A stretch of DNA of 64,000 nucleotides from assembly GCF_024490875.1 (NCBI RefSeq), contig NZ_JACCLX010000016.1, positions 1 to 64,000 of the forward strand. The letters are read 5' to 3'. The notes beneath the pieces were generated by a model. It saw only the letters and a list, made by a program, of their open reading frames with translations, searched no databases and was not told the origin of the DNA. Positions within the stretch are counted from its first letter, which is position 1. Each line of letters opens with the position of its first letter. The DNA is from Methanocaldococcus sp. (lineage in GTDB: Archaea; AGJL01; Methanococci; Methanococcales; Methanocaldococcaceae). Below, piece after piece: positions 41,701-51,682 of the stretch. Position numbers and translations under genes: made by a program.

Positions 41701-42534
41701 TTACCATTCTGGACAAGTATATCTAACTCTATCAATGACTTCCTTTTTTGTATCAAAATAATATGCCCTCTGTGGCCAAATATCGCCAACTACTGAATCT
41801 TTCTGTGCATTAACGTATTCACATGCTCTTAATACTTTATTATAATTGCTAAGAACTTGGCTATCTGCTTCCAATTCGATATATGAATTCCAAGATGCTT
41901 CCCATATCCAGTTTAAAATCTCAACTAACTTATTATATGTATATTAAGAACCATCTTGCATTGTATTTCTTTGATAATAATTTGGCTGACAAAATACATA
42001 ATTAAAATATTTCATGGTATTTTGTACTCCAGAATCTTCAAGTTGTTGAATTGATCTCCCTCCTAATGAGGGAATCCATATAAATTGTTGATATTGCTCG
42101 TTTCTTATGTAGTTAGATAACTCATTTAACTCATAATCGGTTATATAACCCCATTTAACTTGCCCACAAGATTCTAAATTCCAATAGAATCCAATTTGAT
42201 AACCACTTGTATTGTCATATACTCCATCTATATAACCTTTCCAATAATCTAATCCTCTTCTTTCTCCACGATTACTACAACCTTCTTTATAATAAGGAAT
42301 TGCAACAAAGTAGTCTATTCCTCTTAAATGATGGTCTATCCATTTTCCAAGTTCTTTACCATCATTATATCCATCAATATATAAAAAGCCACTTTGTGGT
42401 ATATCTTTCCCTTCACTAACTTCCAAAGCAATTGCATAGTTAAAATTTCTATTTAGTAAATCGTTTACATTTCCATTAAATCTTTTTTCATATTTATAGT
42501 CATATCCAAAATACCATAATGCAAAACTTCCCAT
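41701..42534 (-). pseudogene. DUF4855-like gene with in-frame stop
   Basis: The first part (42534 to 41947, 196 codons) has GIDYFVAIPYY, GFYWNLESCG, QFIWIPSLGG and FCQPNYYQ, a pattern like DUF4855 proteins. A TAA at 41944-41946 stops it. The same frame then stays open for about 80 codons (NKLVEILNWIWEASW, QRAYYFDTKKEV, RYTCPEW) to a stop at 41701. The joined reading of about 276 codons looks like one protein, so a single substitution probably broke it. The start follows GGTG. No signal peptide is visible. A kink-turn hairpin lies 37 bases upstream. Confidence 0.55.
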
Positions 42535-42570
42535 ATCTATACACCAACTAAACTTTAAGATTATTGATAA

Positions 42571-42601
42571 GGCTCAGCTTCTATATAGAAGCTTCATCGC
42601 C
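42571..42601 (-). ncRNA. Kink-turn hairpin (L7Ae-type site)
   Basis: On the minus strand the 31 bases fold as stem GGC, bulge GAU, GA, stem AGCUUCUA with a short loop, then AGCU, GA, GCC. This is a textbook kink-turn: a three-base bulge followed by tandem G-A pairs between two helices. The helix of the long arm is perfect. It lies 37 bases upstream of the DUF4855-like gene. It could be a leader element bound by L7Ae, a small RNA, or a relic of a box C/D RNA. Confidence 0.55.
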
Positions 42602-42819
42602 ACTTTATTTTTGTAAAGTTATATTTTCCAATTTTACGATAGAATTATTTTAGTTTTTAAATATTTATACATTACTGAGTTATTTATGATTCTTCCAATA
42701 AAATACACTACTTAGCAATGTATAAAAAGATTGATATTAAAGTTCTTAATAATAGTAAAATAGTAAATACTTTAAAAAAGTAAATTAATATTATTATAAA
42801 AAATAAAAAAATAAAATCA

Positions 42820-43659
42820 TTATTTAGCAAAGTATTTTAAAACATCCTTTTCTGTAATAATTCCCTTTATTCTCATATTTTCATCAACCACAGGCAAAGC
42901 CCCTATATCATTGGTTACCATAATTTTAGTCACATCTTTCAATTTGTCTCCTTCTTTTGCAGTTATAACATCTCTTATCATTATTTCCTCCATTCTCACA
43001 TTTGTTATTTCTCTAACATTTCCAGTCTGTAAGTGATTAAATGCCCAATCACTACCTAAAAGTCTAATAAAGTCAGTTGATGTTATAATTCCAACCAATT
43101 TCTTTTCACTAACAACTGGTAATCTTCTAAACTTATTTCTAACCATAGTTCTCGCAACATCTTTTAATCTCTCCCCTGGCGTAGCAAAAATAACTTTTCT
43201 CGTTATGTAATCATCTATAACTTCATTTTCATCTATCCTATCTAATAATGCTCTAATTACATCCCTTTCAGTAATCATTGATATTAATTGATAGTCATCA
43301 TTGACTATTGGAACTCCACCAACGTTTTTCGTTAAGAAGGTTTCTATTGCGTCATCCAAATCAGCATTTTCTTTAAGTGTAATAACATTTTCTTCCATTA
43401 TTTCTCTAACAGGCTCATTTATTGCGGCATATAGATTTCTATTATGTTTTTCTCTCGTTAAATTGTATTTTGAGCCCCCTCCCATAAAATCTACAATATC
43501 CATACTTGTTAATATTCCTACCAATTTGTTATTTCCAGGATTTACTATTGGTAATCTTCTGTATTTATTTTCGTTCATCGTCATTAAAGCCTTTCTTATT
43601 GTAGTAGTTGGATATATGTAAATTATTTCTTTATTTTGAACAACCTTCATTACTTTCAC
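42820..43659 (-). CDS. Four-CBS-domain nucleotide sensor
   Basis: This 279-residue protein is made of four CBS motifs (about 5-65, 85-145, 150-210 and 220-279), each with the (R/G)xPV(V/I) and GI(I/L)T(S/E)xD pattern. It is very like MJ1225, an archaeal relative of the AMPK gamma subunit that binds adenine nucleotides (from memory). No kinase partner is adjacent. It is divergent from the UPF0216 gene at 43811. Confidence 0.88.
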   Translation of the reverse strand: MKVMKVVQNKEIIYIYPTTTIRKALMTMNENKYRRLPIVNPGNNKLVGILTSMDIVDFMGGGSKYNLTREKHNRNLYAAINEPVREIMEENVITLKENADLDDAIETFLTKNVGGVPIVNDDYQLISMITERDVIRALLDRIDENEVIDDYITRKVIFATPGERLKDVARTMVRNKFRRLPVVSEKKLVGIITSTDFIRLLGSDWAFNHLQTGNVREITNVRMEEIMIRDVITAKEGDKLKDVTKIMVTNDIGALPVVDENMRIKGIITEKDVLKYFAK

Positions 43660-43810
43660 AATCTCGCCCTCGCAAAACCTTTTTAATGCAAAAATTCAGA
43701 AATTAAATTAATATTAAAAGTATTATTAAAGTATTATAACCAATATATATTTATTAAATACCTTATAAAATATTTTGCTATTTTTATCAAATACTATAAA
43801 TGTGATATTC

Positions 43811-44218
43811 ATGGAAGACAAAAACTTAGATAGAATTATTAAAGGAATAATAAGAGAATTTAAAGTATCATTTAAAAGAAAAAGATTAAAAGATTTATTA
43901 AATGAAGAGAAACCTCATATAATAATCAACGGTAAGAGGCATAGAATAAAGAGGAGAGAGCTTGAACTTCTAAGAGAGATAGGTAGTAGTGAAGATTTAA
44001 AGATTCCAATAGTTTTAGAAGTAGATCCTTCATTAGGTGGAGCTATAAAAGTTAGTGGTAAAGAAGAGGTAAAAGTAATTTCAAAAATATTAGGGAGAGA
44101 TATAAATATGTTCTCAGAGGAAGATGTATTATACATATATAAACCAGAGTTGAGGATCGTTAGAAGAGAACTACCAACAACAACTCAAATTATATTTAAA
44201 TTTTCTTTATACGATTAA
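43811..44218 (+). CDS. UPF0216 family protein
   Basis: This is a 135-residue archaeal protein of unknown function. HIIINGKRHRIKRRELE and LEVDPSLGGAIKVSGKEE are the conserved blocks. Its basic charge suggests a nucleic acid contact, which is inference. I take ATG 43811 after GTGAT; a longer reading from 43775 lacks a ribosome site. Confidence 0.82.
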   Translation: MEDKNLDRIIKGIIREFKVSFKRKRLKDLLNEEKPHIIINGKRHRIKRRELELLREIGSSEDLKIPIVLEVDPSLGGAIKVSGKEEVKVISKILGRDINMFSEEDVLYIYKPELRIVRRELPTTTQIIFKFSLYD

Positions 44219-44235
44219 ATTAGTAAGTGATAATT

Positions 44236-44403
44236 ATGAAAAGAAAAAAATATTATGGAAAAGATCCAATAAAAAGACTTTTATATGAAAAAAGAGAACA
44301 AATCTTTAAATTTTTATTTATTATGAATATATGGGTTTGGCTATCTGTATTTATTGGAGCAATTATATTTATATTTTTGATGGTAAAATATTCTTTAACA
44401 TAA
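44236..44403 (+). CDS. Small single-span membrane protein
   Basis: This is a 55-residue protein with a basic N-terminus (MKRKKYYGKDPIKRLLYEKR) and one hydrophobic segment (about 28-50). GTGAT stands six bases before the ATG. It lies between UPF0216 and an MrpF-like gene with short gaps on both sides, which supports translation. Family not recognised. Confidence 0.6.
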   Translation: MKRKKYYGKDPIKRLLYEKREQIFKFLFIMNIWVWLSVFIGAIIFIFLMVKYSLT

Positions 44404-44416
44404 ATATGGTGATAAA

Positions 44417-44698
44417 ATGAATTTCATAGTTTGGCTGTTTGCAATTATTGCATTAAGTTTCTCAGCATTGGTAGGTTTAAGATTAGCATTTAAAAAAGGA
44501 ACAGCCAATGTTTTAATTGGTGAATCTATATTGACAGCAGTTATTGGTACTTTACTAGTAGTAATTTCTCAAAAATACAATATTGCCTTTGCTAATAATA
44601 TAGCATTGGCTATATTTATATGTGGTGTTGTTGGTGCATTTGCATTCTGTAAGGTAATAGGTGAAAATAATGGATCAAAGGCAAAACATCCAAATTAA
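44417..44698 (+). CDS. MrpF-like small membrane protein
   Basis: This 93-residue protein has three hydrophobic segments. ALVGLRLAFKKGTANVLIGESILTA follows the spacing of MrpF/PhaF subunits of cation/proton antiporters and related hydrogenase subunits. No other mrp or hydrogenase gene is near, so it may act alone or with a distant complex. The start is ATG after GGTGAT. The next gene starts 28 bases before its stop, in another frame. Confidence 0.5.
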   Translation: MNFIVWLFAIIALSFSALVGLRLAFKKGTANVLIGESILTAVIGTLLVVISQKYNIAFANNIALAIFICGVVGAFAFCKVIGENNGSKAKHPN

Positions 44699-45383
44699 TA
44701 AAGAAGATATATTTATTGTAATTCCAGCATATAATGAAGAGAAAATGATTTCAACAACTTTAAAAAATTTGAAAAAAGAAGGATATAAAAACATAATTGT
44801 TGTTGATGATGGTTCAAAAGATAAAACTTACGAATTGGCAAAAAAAGAGGATGTTATTGTGTGTAGGCATATATTAAATAGAGGATTGGGAGGAGCATTA
44901 GGAACTGGAATTAAATGTGCTTTACTCTATAAACCAAAGGTTATTGTTACTTTTGACGCTGATGGACAACATCATCCTAAGGATGTTGAAAAAGTCGTAA
45001 AGCCAATATTTGAGGGATATGATTTTGTTATAGGTAGTAGGATGATGAACAAAAATGAGTTAAAGAATATGCCATTAGTTAAAAGAATTGGAAACTTTGG
45101 ATTAAATTTTATAACTTACTTGATGGGTGGTTATTTAGTAACTGACAGCCAAAGTGGTTTAAGGGCATTTTCTTATGAAGCGGTAAAAAAAATTGTTAAG
45201 GAGTTAAAGAGTGATAAATACGAAGTTTCGTCAGAATTTTTAATTTTAGCAAAAAAATTTAATTTAAAAATTAAGGAAGTACCAATAAAAACAATATATA
45301 CTGAATATTCAATGGCAAGAGGAACCAATGTTAAGACAGGATTTAAGATTTTATTTAAGTTGATTATGCAGAAATTAATTTAA
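44670..45383 (+). CDS. Family 2 glycosyltransferase, DPM1-like
   Basis: This 237-residue GT-A enzyme has [21 protein letters not shown], the metal-binding DADGQHHP and [11 protein letters not shown]. It resembles the M. jannaschii glycosyltransferase MJ1222 (from memory). It probably moves a sugar to dolichyl phosphate or a related acceptor. I take ATG 44670, with GGTGA eight bases before it; the GTG at 44661 is part of that ribosome site. Translation is coupled to the MrpF-like gene. Confidence 0.85.
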   Translation: MDQRQNIQINKEDIFIVIPAYNEEKMISTTLKNLKKEGYKNIIVVDDGSKDKTYELAKKEDVIVCRHILNRGLGGALGTGIKCALLYKPKVIVTFDADGQHHPKDVEKVVKPIFEGYDFVIGSRMMNKNELKNMPLVKRIGNFGLNFITYLMGGYLVTDSQSGLRAFSYEAVKKIVKELKSDKYEVSSEFLILAKKFNLKIKEVPIKTIYTEYSMARGTNVKTGFKILFKLIMQKLI

Positions 45384-45394
45384 TTAGTGAGAGT

Positions 45395-46663
45395 ATGTTA
45401 CTTAAAAATTGTAGAATAGTAAAAGATAATAAGATTGTTGAATGTGATATTTTAATTGAAAATGGTAGAATTAAAAAAATCTCTAAGAATATAAATATAG
45501 ATGATGAAAAAGTTAATTTAAAAAATTATATTGTCATTCCAGGAGTTATTGATGCTCATGTCCATTTTAGATGGGGAGAAAGTGAAAAGGAGGATTTTTT
45601 AAGTGGAAGTTTGGCAGGAATAAATGGAGGAGTGTGTTTTGCCATAGATATGCCTAACAATAAGCCTCCAATAACTACAAAAGAACTTTTTTATAAAAAA
45701 CTTGAAGACTGTAAAAAAGAGAGTAAAATAAACATATTTTTAAATTTTGGCGTTACAGAAAAAAATTATCTTGAAAATGTAAAGGAGGCTATGGCTTATA
45801 AAATATTTATGGTTAAATCTGTGGGTGATTTATATATTGAAGATTATTCAAAGTTAAAAGATATTTTAAATCAAAATAAGCGTTTTTGTATTCACGCGGA
45901 GCATAAGGATATAATTAATAAAAATATGGAAATTTATAAGTTAGAGAGTTGGATAGACCACTGTAAAATAAGAGATGAAAAATCAGAAGTTGAGGCAGTT
46001 AGAGAAGTTATAAAAACCCTACTATTTATTGATAAAGTTGGGAAATATAAGCCACATATTCATTTTTGTCATATATCTACAAAAAAATCATTGGAAATAA
46101 TAAAAGATGCAAAACAAAGATTAAAAAATGTTAAGATAACTGTTGAAGTTACTCCCCACCACATTTATTTAAATAAAGATATGGCTGAGGAATTAAAAGG
46201 TTTTGGAAAATTTAATCCACCCTTGAGGAGTAAGGAAGATAACATAGCGTTAATTAAAGGTATTATAAATAAAGATGTTGATATAATCGCCTCTGATCAC
46301 GCTCCACATCTATTGGAAGAGAAACTTAAAGATGTTAAAAACTGTCCTTCTGGAATTCCTGGAATTGAGACTATCGTTCCATTAACTTTAAATTTAGTTA
46401 ATAAAAATTTAATAACATTATTTGACGCTATAAGGATATTATCAGAGAATTCATCTAAAATATTTAATATAAATAACAAAATTGAAGAGGGTAATTTGGC
46501 AAATTTAACTATTGTTGATTTGAAAAAAGAAGGAAAAATTAATGCTGAATTATTCAAATCTAAGGCAAAATTTAGTCCTTTTGATAAATTTATAGTTAAA
46601 GGATTTCCAATTTATACAGTAGTAAATGGGAAATTATATGATGCAATTGGAAATATTATTTAG
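45395..46663 (+). CDS. pyrC: Dihydroorotase
   Basis: This closes carbamoyl aspartate to dihydroorotate in pyrimidine synthesis. The metal site includes [10 protein letters not shown] (residues about 54-63), a lysine in [10 protein letters not shown], histidines in FCHIS and VTPHHIYL, and DHAPH near 300. Length 422 is typical of class I enzymes. The start follows GTGAGAGT, and the glycosyltransferase ends 11 bases upstream. Confidence 0.94.
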   Translation: MLLKNCRIVKDNKIVECDILIENGRIKKISKNINIDDEKVNLKNYIVIPGVIDAHVHFRWGESEKEDFLSGSLAGINGGVCFAIDMPNNKPPITTKELFYKKLEDCKKESKINIFLNFGVTEKNYLENVKEAMAYKIFMVKSVGDLYIEDYSKLKDILNQNKRFCIHAEHKDIINKNMEIYKLESWIDHCKIRDEKSEVEAVREVIKTLLFIDKVGKYKPHIHFCHISTKKSLEIIKDAKQRLKNVKITVEVTPHHIYLNKDMAEELKGFGKFNPPLRSKEDNIALIKGIINKDVDIIASDHAPHLLEEKLKDVKNCPSGIPGIETIVPLTLNLVNKNLITLFDAIRILSENSSKIFNINNKIEEGNLANLTIVDLKKEGKINAELFKSKAKFSPFDKFIVKGFPIYTVVNGKLYDAIGNII

Positions 46664-46701
46664 TTTTATTTAAAACTAATTATTGGTGTTCGGTGTTATG
46701 T

Positions 46702-47091
46702 ATGATGGAAAGGATAACTATTACGATTCAAAAAGATCTTTTAAAAGAGTTAGACGAGATTACAAAAGAATTAAATAAATCAAGATCTGAAATTATTCGA
46801 GAATCTTTGGAAAATTATGTAAAAAAATATGAGTGGCTTCATAGAATAGAATCAAAGGCAGGAGATATAACAGTAATATTCCCAAAAAAAATATATAAGC
46901 AGATATTAGATATTGAAAAAAAATATAAAGATGTTATCTTAGTTTCTTTACAAGTTTTTGTTAATGACGAACTTCTTAGAATTATTGTAGTTAAAGGTCA
47001 TCAAGAAAGAATAATTGAATTAACTGAAAAGTTAAAAAGTTTAAATAATGTAAAATATGCAAAATTAACAACAGTAGGAGTTTCTAAGTAA
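46702..47091 (+). CDS. NikR-like ribbon-helix-helix regulator
   Basis: This 129-residue protein has an N-terminal ribbon-helix-helix DNA-binding domain (RITITIQKDLLKELDEI, SRSEIIRESLENYV) and a C-terminal ACT-like domain with the NikR layout. The nickel ligands of NikR (His...His-x-His...Cys) are not seen: the region reads ILVSLQVFVNDELLRIIVV. It may sense another ligand. GGTG stands before two ATGs (46702, 46705); either could be used. It lies between pyrC and gatE, so its targets cannot be read from context. Confidence 0.75.
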   Translation: MMERITITIQKDLLKELDEITKELNKSRSEIIRESLENYVKKYEWLHRIESKAGDITVIFPKKIYKQILDIEKKYKDVILVSLQVFVNDELLRIIVVKGHQERIIELTEKLKSLNNVKYAKLTTVGVSK

Positions 47092-47103
47092 AAATTTAAA
47101 ATT

Positions 47104-48999
47104 TTAAATGATTTCTTCTAATTTTTTTCTTAAAATGTCATTTACTAGTTTTCCATCAGCTTTTCCTCTTAATTTAGCCATACATCTACCCATTAAAAAT
47201 CCATATGCTTTTAAACCTTTTTCTTTAACCACATCTAAATGCTCTTTAATTATATTTTCTATAATTTTCTCAACTTCTTCTTTTGATAATCTTTTTAGTC
47301 CTTTAATTTCTAAGATTTCATTTATATTTTTATCAGGATATTCACAAAATCCTTTTAAAACTTCAATAATCCCTTCCTTAGCAATTTCTCCATTAGACAG
47401 TGCATTAAATAATTCCTCAAAATGTCTATTTTCTAATTTATTTATGTCATAACCTTCTCTTCTAATCTCTTTTAATGTATTTTCTAATGTAGTAGCAATT
47501 AATGAAGGCTTAATATTTTTGAATTTATTGCATAAGTATTCAAACAAATCAACGTAATAGCTTAAAACCATTTTTTTTGCCAATTCATCATTTAATTTAT
47601 ATTCTTTCTTAAATCTTTCAAATTTCTCTTCTGGAAGTTCAGGCAAATTATTTTTTATTTCTTCAATCATCTCCTTCTTTATAGTTATTGGAGGTATATC
47701 TGTTTCAGGATACATCCTTGCGGCTCCGGGAAGAGGTCTTAAATATGCTGTATTTCCATCACTTAAAGCCTTTCTTGTCTCCTCTGGAACACCAATTAAT
47801 GCTTCCTTAGCCCTTTCTATAACAGCCTCTAATGCCTTATCAACTTTACTTTCTTCATCTGCAACTATAACTATGGCATCTTTTTCATTTGCATTTAAAT
47901 ATTCTCTAAGTTTTTTAACATCTTTTTCAGTAATTCCATATTTTGGTAATTCATCTGTATGAAAGATTCCTCCTACTCCGGCTATAACCTTAGCCCTATC
48001 TGAAAATTCAGTCCCCAATCTCCTACCTGGCTGAATTTCTCTACCAACCAAACCAGAAAATCCTTTTAATAAAACTGCTTTAACCTTTCCATTCTTTTTC
48101 TTTAAAGCGTTTTGTATAATTTTTGATTTACAATCTTTAAATATTTCTGTAACATCATATATCTTCTCAACAACTTCTGCATTTCTTTTTCTTAATTCAT
48201 CTCTAATCTTTAATAAGTTTAGTTGTCTTATAACTTCATTTTCAACAACTTTTTCAATTAAATCTAAATCTTGCACTCCTTTAACTTCAATTCTTGTTCC
48301 ATCTTTAATTGATATATTTATATCTTGTCTTATAGTTCCCAATCCTCTTTTAACCTTTCCAGTAGCTCTCAAAATTTCCCCAATTCTTCTTGCCGCTTCT
48401 TTAGCCATTTTTGGTGTTTTAATGTCTGGGGCCGTAGAAATTTCTACCAATGGAATTCCCAACCTGTCTAAGTTATAAACAACTGCATCATCCCTCTCTT
48501 CAATTTTTCTTGCGGCATCCTCTTCCAAACATAGACTTGTTATCCCTACTTTACCTTCAGATGTTTCTATATATCCATCTCTTGCTAAAAATATAGTCCT
48601 CTGAAAACCAGATGTGTTAGAGCCATCAATAACTATCTTTCTCATAACATAGGCAACATCAACAATAGACATATTCATCAATAAAGCCACTTCTAACGCT
48701 ATCTTTAAAGCCTCTTCACTTGGTAAATGTGGGGGCTCTTCATCTAATTCAACCAAACAAGTTGTGTCATTGTAATATTGATAAATATATTTCTTTCCTT
48801 TCCTTGCCTCTATTAAAGCCGCTCTATCAACTTCTCCCATCTCACTCAAAGAAGGTCTTAAAACTCTAACAATCTCTCCATCTGGCTCATCATCTCTTAA
48901 AATAGTAGGACAGTGGCAGAATAACTTTCTCTTTGTATTTAACTGTTGATGAATTTCCAATCCAACCTTTAAACCAATTTTTTCATAATCAATCTCCAT
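47104..48999 (-). CDS. gatE: Glu-tRNA(Gln) amidotransferase subunit E
   Basis: This archaeal GatB-like subunit phosphorylates and amidates Glu-tRNA(Gln) with ammonia from GatD. Motifs are GLEIHQQLNTKRKLFCHCP at the N-terminus, GFQRTIFLARDGYIET, and a C-terminal tail domain ending MGRCMAKLRGKADG. Length is 631 residues, including the AspRS-like insert. It lies 41 bases downstream of gatD on the same strand. Confidence 0.96.
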   Translation of the reverse strand: MEIDYEKIGLKVGLEIHQQLNTKRKLFCHCPTILRDDEPDGEIVRVLRPSLSEMGEVDRAALIEARKGKKYIYQYYNDTTCLVELDEEPPHLPSEEALKIALEVALLMNMSIVDVAYVMRKIVIDGSNTSGFQRTIFLARDGYIETSEGKVGITSLCLEEDAARKIEERDDAVVYNLDRLGIPLVEISTAPDIKTPKMAKEAARRIGEILRATGKVKRGLGTIRQDINISIKDGTRIEVKGVQDLDLIEKVVENEVIRQLNLLKIRDELRKRNAEVVEKIYDVTEIFKDCKSKIIQNALKKKNGKVKAVLLKGFSGLVGREIQPGRRLGTEFSDRAKVIAGVGGIFHTDELPKYGITEKDVKKLREYLNANEKDAIVIVADEESKVDKALEAVIERAKEALIGVPEETRKALSDGNTAYLRPLPGAARMYPETDIPPITIKKEMIEEIKNNLPELPEEKFERFKKEYKLNDELAKKMVLSYYVDLFEYLCNKFKNIKPSLIATTLENTLKEIRREGYDINKLENRHFEELFNALSNGEIAKEGIIEVLKGFCEYPDKNINEILEIKGLKRLSKEEVEKIIENIIKEHLDVVKEKGLKAYGFLMGRCMAKLRGKADGKLVNDILRKKLEEII

Positions 49000-49040
49000 T
49001 TTATCACCGTAAATTTACACATTTATTTAATAACAGTTAT

Positions 49041-50294
49041 TTAATAACAGTCAAATCTACTCCTATATTCAATTTCTCCAATTAAATTTTTGTTGATTAA
49101 TCTTTTAACTTCCTCTGGCTCATAATTTCCTAAGAGATACATTAATTTAACTAAGGCAACCTCTGGTAACATATCTTCACATCCAATAACTCCTAACTTT
49201 TGCAATTCTCTACCATTTGAATAAACATTCATATTCACTCTTCCATTTATCGTTTGAGTTGTCATAACGACAATAACATCATTATCTATCGCATACTTTA
49301 TGTCATCAAATATATAATCTGGAGCATGTCCCAATCCAGTTCCTTCTAAAACAATTCCTTTATAACCTTTATCAACATAAAATCTAATAATATCCCCATC
49401 CATACCCGGATAGATTTTTATTAATGCCACTTTTTCCTCTAAGTTAGTGTTTATTTCTACATTTTTTGTATTTTCTGATTTTTCCACTTCTTGCAAATAA
49501 ATAATTTCCTTTGTGAATGGATTTATTTTTGCAACAGGGATTGTATTTATAGATTTAAATGCATCCCTTCTTGAAGAATGACATTTTCTAACTTTAACTC
49601 CTTTATGTAAATAACAGAATGTATCTCCACTCTCCCCGTGCATAACAACATAAACCCCTTTAATATTCTCTTTTGCTGCTAAGACAGCACTTATTAAGTT
49701 TAAAGGAGCATCTGATGAAGGTCTGTCACTACTTCTCTGAGCACCAACTAAAACTATTGGAACATCTGCCTTAACCATAAATGATAATGCTGAGGCAGTA
49801 TAACTCATTGTATCTGTTCCATGTGCTATAACAATCCCATCAGCCCCATCTTCTATCTCTTTTTTAATCTCTTCGGCAATCTTTTTCCAATACTCTGGCT
49901 TCATATTTTCGCTTAGTATATTTAAAATAGCCCTCCCTTTTATATTGGCAATATCTAAAAGTTCTGGAACTGCCCTAATTAAATCATTTGCTGTAAAAGA
50001 GGGATGAACAGCCCCTGTTTTATAATCCACTTTTGATGCAACAGTTCCACCAGTGGATAAAATAGACACTGTTTTTAAATTTTCATTCTTTTTAATATTT
50101 AAAGGAGGAAGTTCATACTTTGGCTTTTCTCCCTTGGCTACAACTTCAATATTTTTTATATTTTCTTTTAGTATACCAACGTTATAACCGTTTTTCATCT
50201 TTATTGTTATAATATTTTCATCTGTTGAAGGTAATAAGAGACCTTCAAAAATTCCTTTATCTGTTTCTATTTTGACGATATCTCCAACCTCCAT
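49041..50294 (-). CDS. gatD: Glu-tRNA(Gln) amidotransferase subunit D
   Basis: This L-asparaginase-like subunit releases ammonia for GatE. A small beta-barrel (1-70) precedes the asparaginase core, with STGGTVASK near residue 80, [10 protein letters not shown] near 157 and [14 protein letters not shown] near 184. Length is 417. The start follows GGTGAAAT. gatD-gatE is the normal archaeal operon. Confidence 0.96.
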   Translation of the reverse strand: MEVGDIVKIETDKGIFEGLLLPSTDENIITIKMKNGYNVGILKENIKNIEVVAKGEKPKYELPPLNIKKNENLKTVSILSTGGTVASKVDYKTGAVHPSFTANDLIRAVPELLDIANIKGRAILNILSENMKPEYWKKIAEEIKKEIEDGADGIVIAHGTDTMSYTASALSFMVKADVPIVLVGAQRSSDRPSSDAPLNLISAVLAAKENIKGVYVVMHGESGDTFCYLHKGVKVRKCHSSRRDAFKSINTIPVAKINPFTKEIIYLQEVEKSENTKNVEINTNLEEKVALIKIYPGMDGDIIRFYVDKGYKGIVLEGTGLGHAPDYIFDDIKYAIDNDVIVVMTTQTINGRVNMNVYSNGRELQKLGVIGCEDMLPEVALVKLMYLLGNYEPEEVKRLINKNLIGEIEYRSRFDCY

Positions 50295-50422
50295 TATTTC
50301 ACCTTATATTTTTACTATTTATAGAAATTAAAGTATGAAAAAAAATATAAAAATCTTTATTATAAAAATTAAAATAAGTTCAAATATTTTAATTAATATG
50401 TTTAAAATAAAAAATAAAAAGT

Positions 50423-50481
50423 GGCGTCAGTTCGCCCATCACTCATCACAGTTCAGCAGCTACTCCGTTCATCATCCGCCA
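50423..50481 (-). ncRNA. Box C/D guide sRNA
   Basis: On the minus strand all four boxes are in order: GATGATGA (C, about 50476-50469), CTGA (D', 50456-50453), GTGATGA (C', 50449-50443) and CTGA (D, 50430-50427). A terminal GGCG/CGCC stem encloses them. Guides of about 12 bases precede D' and D. The D guide contains ATGGGCGAA, complementary to TTCGCCCAT, which I recall as part of the 23S rRNA A-loop region; by the fifth-base rule the methylated base would be the C of TTCGC. The D' target is not identified. Confidence 0.88.
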
Positions 50482-50528
50482 TTATTATTATTTTAAATTT
50501 ATAGTATATAATTCTATTGGTGGTTCGT

Positions 50529-51662
50529 ATGAATGTTGAGGAAATAAAGAAATACATAGAAAAAAATTACAATAAATTGCCAGAAGGTTGTAAGCAGTGC
50601 GTTAAGGGAGAGAAGTTAGTTTTATTTATTACTGGAATTTGTAATAGTAATTGCTATTATTGCCCACTATCTGAAAAAAGAAAAAATAAAGATGTAATAT
50701 ATGCAAATGAAAGATTGATTACAACTGTTGAAGAGGCAATTGATGAGGCAAAGTTATGTAGTAGTAGAGGAGTTGGTATAACAGGAGGAGATCCTTTACT
50801 AAAAATAAATAGAACTGTAAAATTTTTAAAGGCTTTAAAAGATGAATTTAAAGAGTTCCACGCTCATCTATATACTACGCCAGAAAGTGTAACTGAAGAT
50901 AAATTAAAAATATTAAAAGAAGCTGGTTTGGATGAAATAAGGTTGCATCCAACAAAGATATTTAATGAAGGATATAATGAGGAGTATGTAAAATTTTTAT
51001 GTGATAAGTTGAGTTTATGTAATAAATATATTGAAGATGTTGGCGTTGAAATTCCAGGGATTCCAAATATGGAAAATGAGATTTTAAAGTTGGCTGAATC
51101 TGTTGATGGATTAGCAAAATTTATGAATATTAATGAATTTGAATTTTCTGAAGAAAACTATTATGAATTAGAAAAGAGAGGGTTTTATCCAAAGAATGAT
51201 GTTAGTAACGCTATAGCAGGAAGTGAAGAAACATCTTTAAAAGTTATTAAAGAATTTAAAGGAAATATGTTTATCCATTACTGTCCATCAGTTTTAAAGG
51301 ATGCTATTCAAATGAAAAATAGACTTATAAATAGGGCTAAAAATGTTGCTAAACCTTATGAAGTAATAACTGACGAGGGTTTATTATTAAGAGGAATCAT
51401 GATTTTTGATAATAAAGAGGATTTAAAAGAAATTGCAAATATATTGGAAGAAAATGAGATAGAGTTTGAAATTATTGACAATAAAATTTATTTAAATCCA
51501 TTTATATTGGAGGATATTATAGATGAGATGAAAAGGCAAAGATTTCCAATAACCTTTTCAGCATATATTTCAGAGGTTTATCCTACATCTGACGCTCTTG
51601 AAGTGGAAAGAATTCCCTTAATAACTAAAAAGTTGAGATTTAGAAGAAGGAGAAGAAGATAA
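50529..51662 (+). CDS. Radical SAM protein
   Basis: This 377-residue protein has CNSNCYYCPLSEKR (CxxxCxxC, near residue 34) and GITGGDPLLK near 80. A pair of cysteines upstream (GCKQCVKG) and one downstream may hold an extra cluster. The C-terminus is highly basic (RFRRRRRR), suggesting an RNA substrate. The start is ATG 50529 after GGTGG. CbiD follows 20 bases later but a link to B12 is not shown. Confidence 0.8.
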   Translation: MNVEEIKKYIEKNYNKLPEGCKQCVKGEKLVLFITGICNSNCYYCPLSEKRKNKDVIYANERLITTVEEAIDEAKLCSSRGVGITGGDPLLKINRTVKFLKALKDEFKEFHAHLYTTPESVTEDKLKILKEAGLDEIRLHPTKIFNEGYNEEYVKFLCDKLSLCNKYIEDVGVEIPGIPNMENEILKLAESVDGLAKFMNINEFEFSEENYYELEKRGFYPKNDVSNAIAGSEETSLKVIKEFKGNMFIHYCPSVLKDAIQMKNRLINRAKNVAKPYEVITDEGLLLRGIMIFDNKEDLKEIANILEENEIEFEIIDNKIYLNPFILEDIIDEMKRQRFPITFSAYISEVYPTSDALEVERIPLITKKLRFRRRRRR

Positions 51663-51682
51663 AGAAAAATAAGGGAAATAGT

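Noticed and set aside
41944-41946. Recoding of TAA as an amino acid
   Set aside because: Known recoding in archaea uses TGA (selenocysteine) or TAG (pyrrolysine); a mutation or error is simpler.
44661-44669. GTG start for the glycosyltransferase at 44661
   Set aside because: The GTG is part of the GGTGA ribosome site for ATG 44670.
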